Origin: an uncultured Bryobacterales bacterium | GTDB lineage: Bacteria; Acidobacteriota; Terriglobia; Bryobacterales; UBA6623 | Direction of reading: 5' to 3' | DNA: 5,873 nucleotides | Assembly (NCBI GenBank): GCA_946887065.1 | Contig: CAMPKL010000260.1 | Coordinates: 1-5,873, forward strand | In this document: positions 5,099 to 5,873 of the stretch, piece by piece | How the letters are laid out: each line of letters opens with the position of its first letter | Position numbering within the stretch: position 1 is the first letter of the stretch | Notes under the pieces: model-generated | The model's database searches: none | What the model was told of the DNA's origin: nothing | What the model saw: only the letters and a program-made list of their open reading frames with translations | Made by a program: the position numbers and the translations under genes

Positions 5099-5873
5099 GC
5101 AATCAGACAAAGAATGTTTCGAGTAGCGGAGGATACTCTCCGCGGTCCGCGGCGATTTCGGCCGTGATCAACTACAGCCCATCCGAGCCGCCGATGAATT
5201 TCATCGACACGCCGACGCATAAGCTGTTCAACGCCAACGTATTCACTCCGCAGGTGATGCGCAAGCGTCTGCCCAAGCTGATCTACAAGTCGGTGATGAA
5301 GACCATCACGACCGGTTCGAAGCTGGATCCGACCGTGGCCGAAGTGGTGGCCACAGCGATGAAGGAATGGGCCCTGGAGAAGGGCGCCACGCACTACTCG
5401 CACGTTTTTTATCCGCTGACCGGGCTGACCGCCGAAAAGCATGACAGCTTTTTCTCGCCTGAGGGCGATGGCGGCGCCATCGCGGAGTTCAGCGGCGCTT
5501 CGATGATTCTGGGCGAGCCGGACGGCTCCTGCTTCCCGACCGGCGGCATCCGCGCCACCTTCGAGGCTCGCGGTTACACCATCTGGGACGTCACCAGCCC
5601 TGCGTATATCCTCGAAAACCCGAACGGCACGACTCTTTGCATCCCGACCGCCTTCGTTTCGTGGACCGGGGAAGCCCTCGACAAGAAAACGCCTGTGTTG
5701 CGCTCGATGCAGGCCTTGAACACTCAGGCGCAGCGTGTCCTGGCGCTCTTTGGCAAGACGGACGGCGCACTGGTTTCCTCGACTGCTGGTCCCGAGCAGG
5801 AATATTTCCTGATCGACAAGAACTTCTACTTCGCTCGCCCGGACTTGGTCACCGCGGGACGCACTTTGTTCCT
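5095..5873 (+). CDS. glnN: Glutamine synthetase type III, N-terminal part (runs off the window)
   Basis: The first 259 codons of a GSIII enzyme, a family of about 700 residues, so roughly one third is present. It makes glutamine from glutamate, ammonia and ATP in the cytoplasm as a large oligomer. Hallmarks are '[18 protein letters not shown]' (about 45-62), the GSIII-specific '[20 protein letters not shown]' (100-119), '[26 protein letters not shown]' (147-172), '[21 protein letters not shown]' (about 180-200), and '[10 protein letters not shown]' (232-241), whose glutamates belong to the active-site metal region. Many relatives have 'HWFQPLTG' where this has 'HVFYPLTG'. An in-frame TGA at 5086-5088 limits the start. 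GTG at 5095 is the only upstream choice, with a distant GGGG (5079-5082) as a weak ribosome-binding site. GTG at 5164 and ATG at 5194 are alternatives that would remove the Ser-rich N-terminus. It is divergent from xylB. Confidence 0.95.
   Translation, partial: MSNQTKNVSSSGGYSPRSAAISAVINYSPSEPPMNFIDTPTHKLFNANVFTPQVMRKRLPKLIYKSVMKTITTGSKLDPTVAEVVATAMKEWALEKGATHYSHVFYPLTGLTAEKHDSFFSPEGDGGAIAEFSGASMILGEPDGSCFPTGGIRATFEARGYTIWDVTSPAYILENPNGTTLCIPTAFVSWTGEALDKKTPVLRSMQALNTQAQRVLALFGKTDGALVSSTAGPEQEYFLIDKNFYFARPDLVTAGRTLF

Noticed and set aside
5128..5132. GGAGG, a strong Shine-Dalgarno-like sequence inside the glnN N-terminal region
   Set aside because: No in-frame start codon lies within normal spacing; the next GTG is about 31 bases away. 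It encodes the Gly-Gly of the N-terminal tail and does not decide the start.
4882..5442. A 186-residue minus-strand open frame across the glnN start
   Set aside because: Most of it is antisense to the well-conserved GSIII N-terminus, and its translation is Arg/Gly/His-rich without recognisable motifs.

Overview
The window looks like a piece of a high-GC bacterial chromosome, most likely from an Acidobacteriota. The main clue is the gene at 697-1875. It encodes a secreted von Willebrand factor A protein whose flanking motifs (a 'vtV.D..G....G....nF.ilEDG.pQ.I..F' lead-in and a final '..GY.aP') are those of the family first named for acidobacteria (TIGR03436 type). No ribosomal RNA or other marker gene is present, so the taxonomy is an inference.

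Layout from left to right: rpiB (ribose-5-phosphate isomerase B) lies on the minus strand at 51-500. A divergent 196-base gap separates it from the VWFA-like exported protein. A 205-base gap with two palindromes follows. Next come a single-domain response-regulator receiver (2081-2518) and, only 10 bases on, a metallo-beta-lactamase-fold hydrolase of the UPF0173 family (2529-3227). A GC-rich hairpin with a short T run closes this rightward unit. It meets xylB (xylulokinase, minus strand, 3275-4792) head-on. A 302-base divergent intergenic region then leads to glnN, a type III glutamine synthetase that runs off the right edge after 259 codons.

The genes fall into small units rather than one system. 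RpiB and xylulokinase both feed the non-oxidative pentose phosphate pathway (xylulose-5-P and ribose-5-P) and lie about 3 kb apart on the same strand, but they are separated by unrelated genes. The receiver and the UPF0173 hydrolase are almost certainly one transcript. The glutamine synthetase is an independent nitrogen-assimilation gene.

I see no mobile element, CRISPR array, tRNA or rRNA gene, and no clear evidence of a new multi-gene system. The observations most worth checking are small. They are a VWFA domain that has lost its metal-site signature, a perfect 17-bp palindrome just before the receiver gene, a 20-bp imperfect palindrome between xylB and glnN, and a seven-codon open frame whose stop overlaps the GTG start of glnN.
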